DNA from: Candidatus Poribacteria bacterium
Lineage (GTDB): Bacteria > Poribacteria > WGA-4E > PCPOR2b
DNA length: 32,433 nt
Assembly: GCA_022822785.1 (NCBI GenBank)
Contig: JAJEAL010000065.1
Span: 1 to 32,433, forward strand
Direction: 5' to 3'
The notes beneath the pieces are model-generated. The model worked only from the letters and a program-made list of their open reading frames with translations. It had not been told where the DNA came from and searched no databases. Positions 32,404-32,433 of this stretch are shown piece by piece (the first letter of the stretch is position 1; each line of letters begins with the position of its first letter). Position numbers and translations under genes: made by a program.

Positions 32404-32433
32404 GGCATCTTTTCCAGTGATTTGAGGGTTTCT

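Overview
The window is a bacterial chromosome segment of roughly balanced base composition with dense genes. Two features fit Candidatus Poribacteria, a sponge-associated lineage, or a close relative: several phytanoyl-CoA dioxygenase (PhyH) proteins, and PhyH, ThuA, BNR, CehA and amidohydrolase-type enzymes interleaved with housekeeping genes. This assignment is inference from gene content; no 16S rRNA is present. Promoters close to the sigma70 consensus and clear AGGAGG-type ribosome binding sites recur throughout.

Layout: (1) 1-6271, minus strand. Six closely packed catabolic genes lie behind one strong promoter. In transcription order they are an AXE1-type esterase, a SelA-like PLP enzyme, a tandem PhyH protein, a BNR/sialidase-fold protein, a ThuA-like protein and an MDR dehydrogenase cut by the window edge. 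(2) 6349-13548, plus strand. Housekeeping genes: a four-cluster ferredoxin, yicC, gmk, coaBC, a sugar isomerase-like TIM barrel and rsmA. The gmk-coaBC interval, where rpoZ often sits, instead holds a broken AAA ATPase gene, a nonsense-interrupted IS and a 5'-truncated PIN-domain gene. (3) 13619-20759. A lipoprotein amidase with TPRs, a CehA/McbA-type metallohydrolase, an M14 metallopeptidase on the minus strand, and an acetamidase/formamidase-family protein. (4) 20905-26198, minus strand. A translation and secretion superoperon behind a perfect TTGACA-N17-TATAAT promoter: tRNA-Thr(TGT), tRNA-Tyr(GTA), tRNA-Gly(TCC), tRNA-Thr(GGT), rpmG, tRNA-Trp(CCA), secE, nusG, rplK, rplA, L10 leader, rplJ, rplL, terminator. 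This is the familiar bacterial order, but tuf is absent and rpoBC does not follow rplL. An 8-TM membrane protein lies beyond the terminator. (5) 26232-32433, mostly minus strand. A TPR protein coupled to a canonical PhyH dioxygenase, a family-5 solute-binding protein, a membrane/coiled-coil protein, a 0.5-kb repeat-rich noncoding block and an amidohydrolase.

No wholly new defence or biosynthetic system can be proven from sequence alone. The strongest second-look items are: the six-gene operon with its half-degenerate tandem PhyH protein; the IS, whose promoter and hairpin geometry looks like protection against read-through expression; the IS-associated loss of AAA and PIN sequence between gmk and coaBC; a SecE with extra C-terminal membrane segments; an L10 leader with two competing GTAGGTGC segments; and two families of palindromic repeats.
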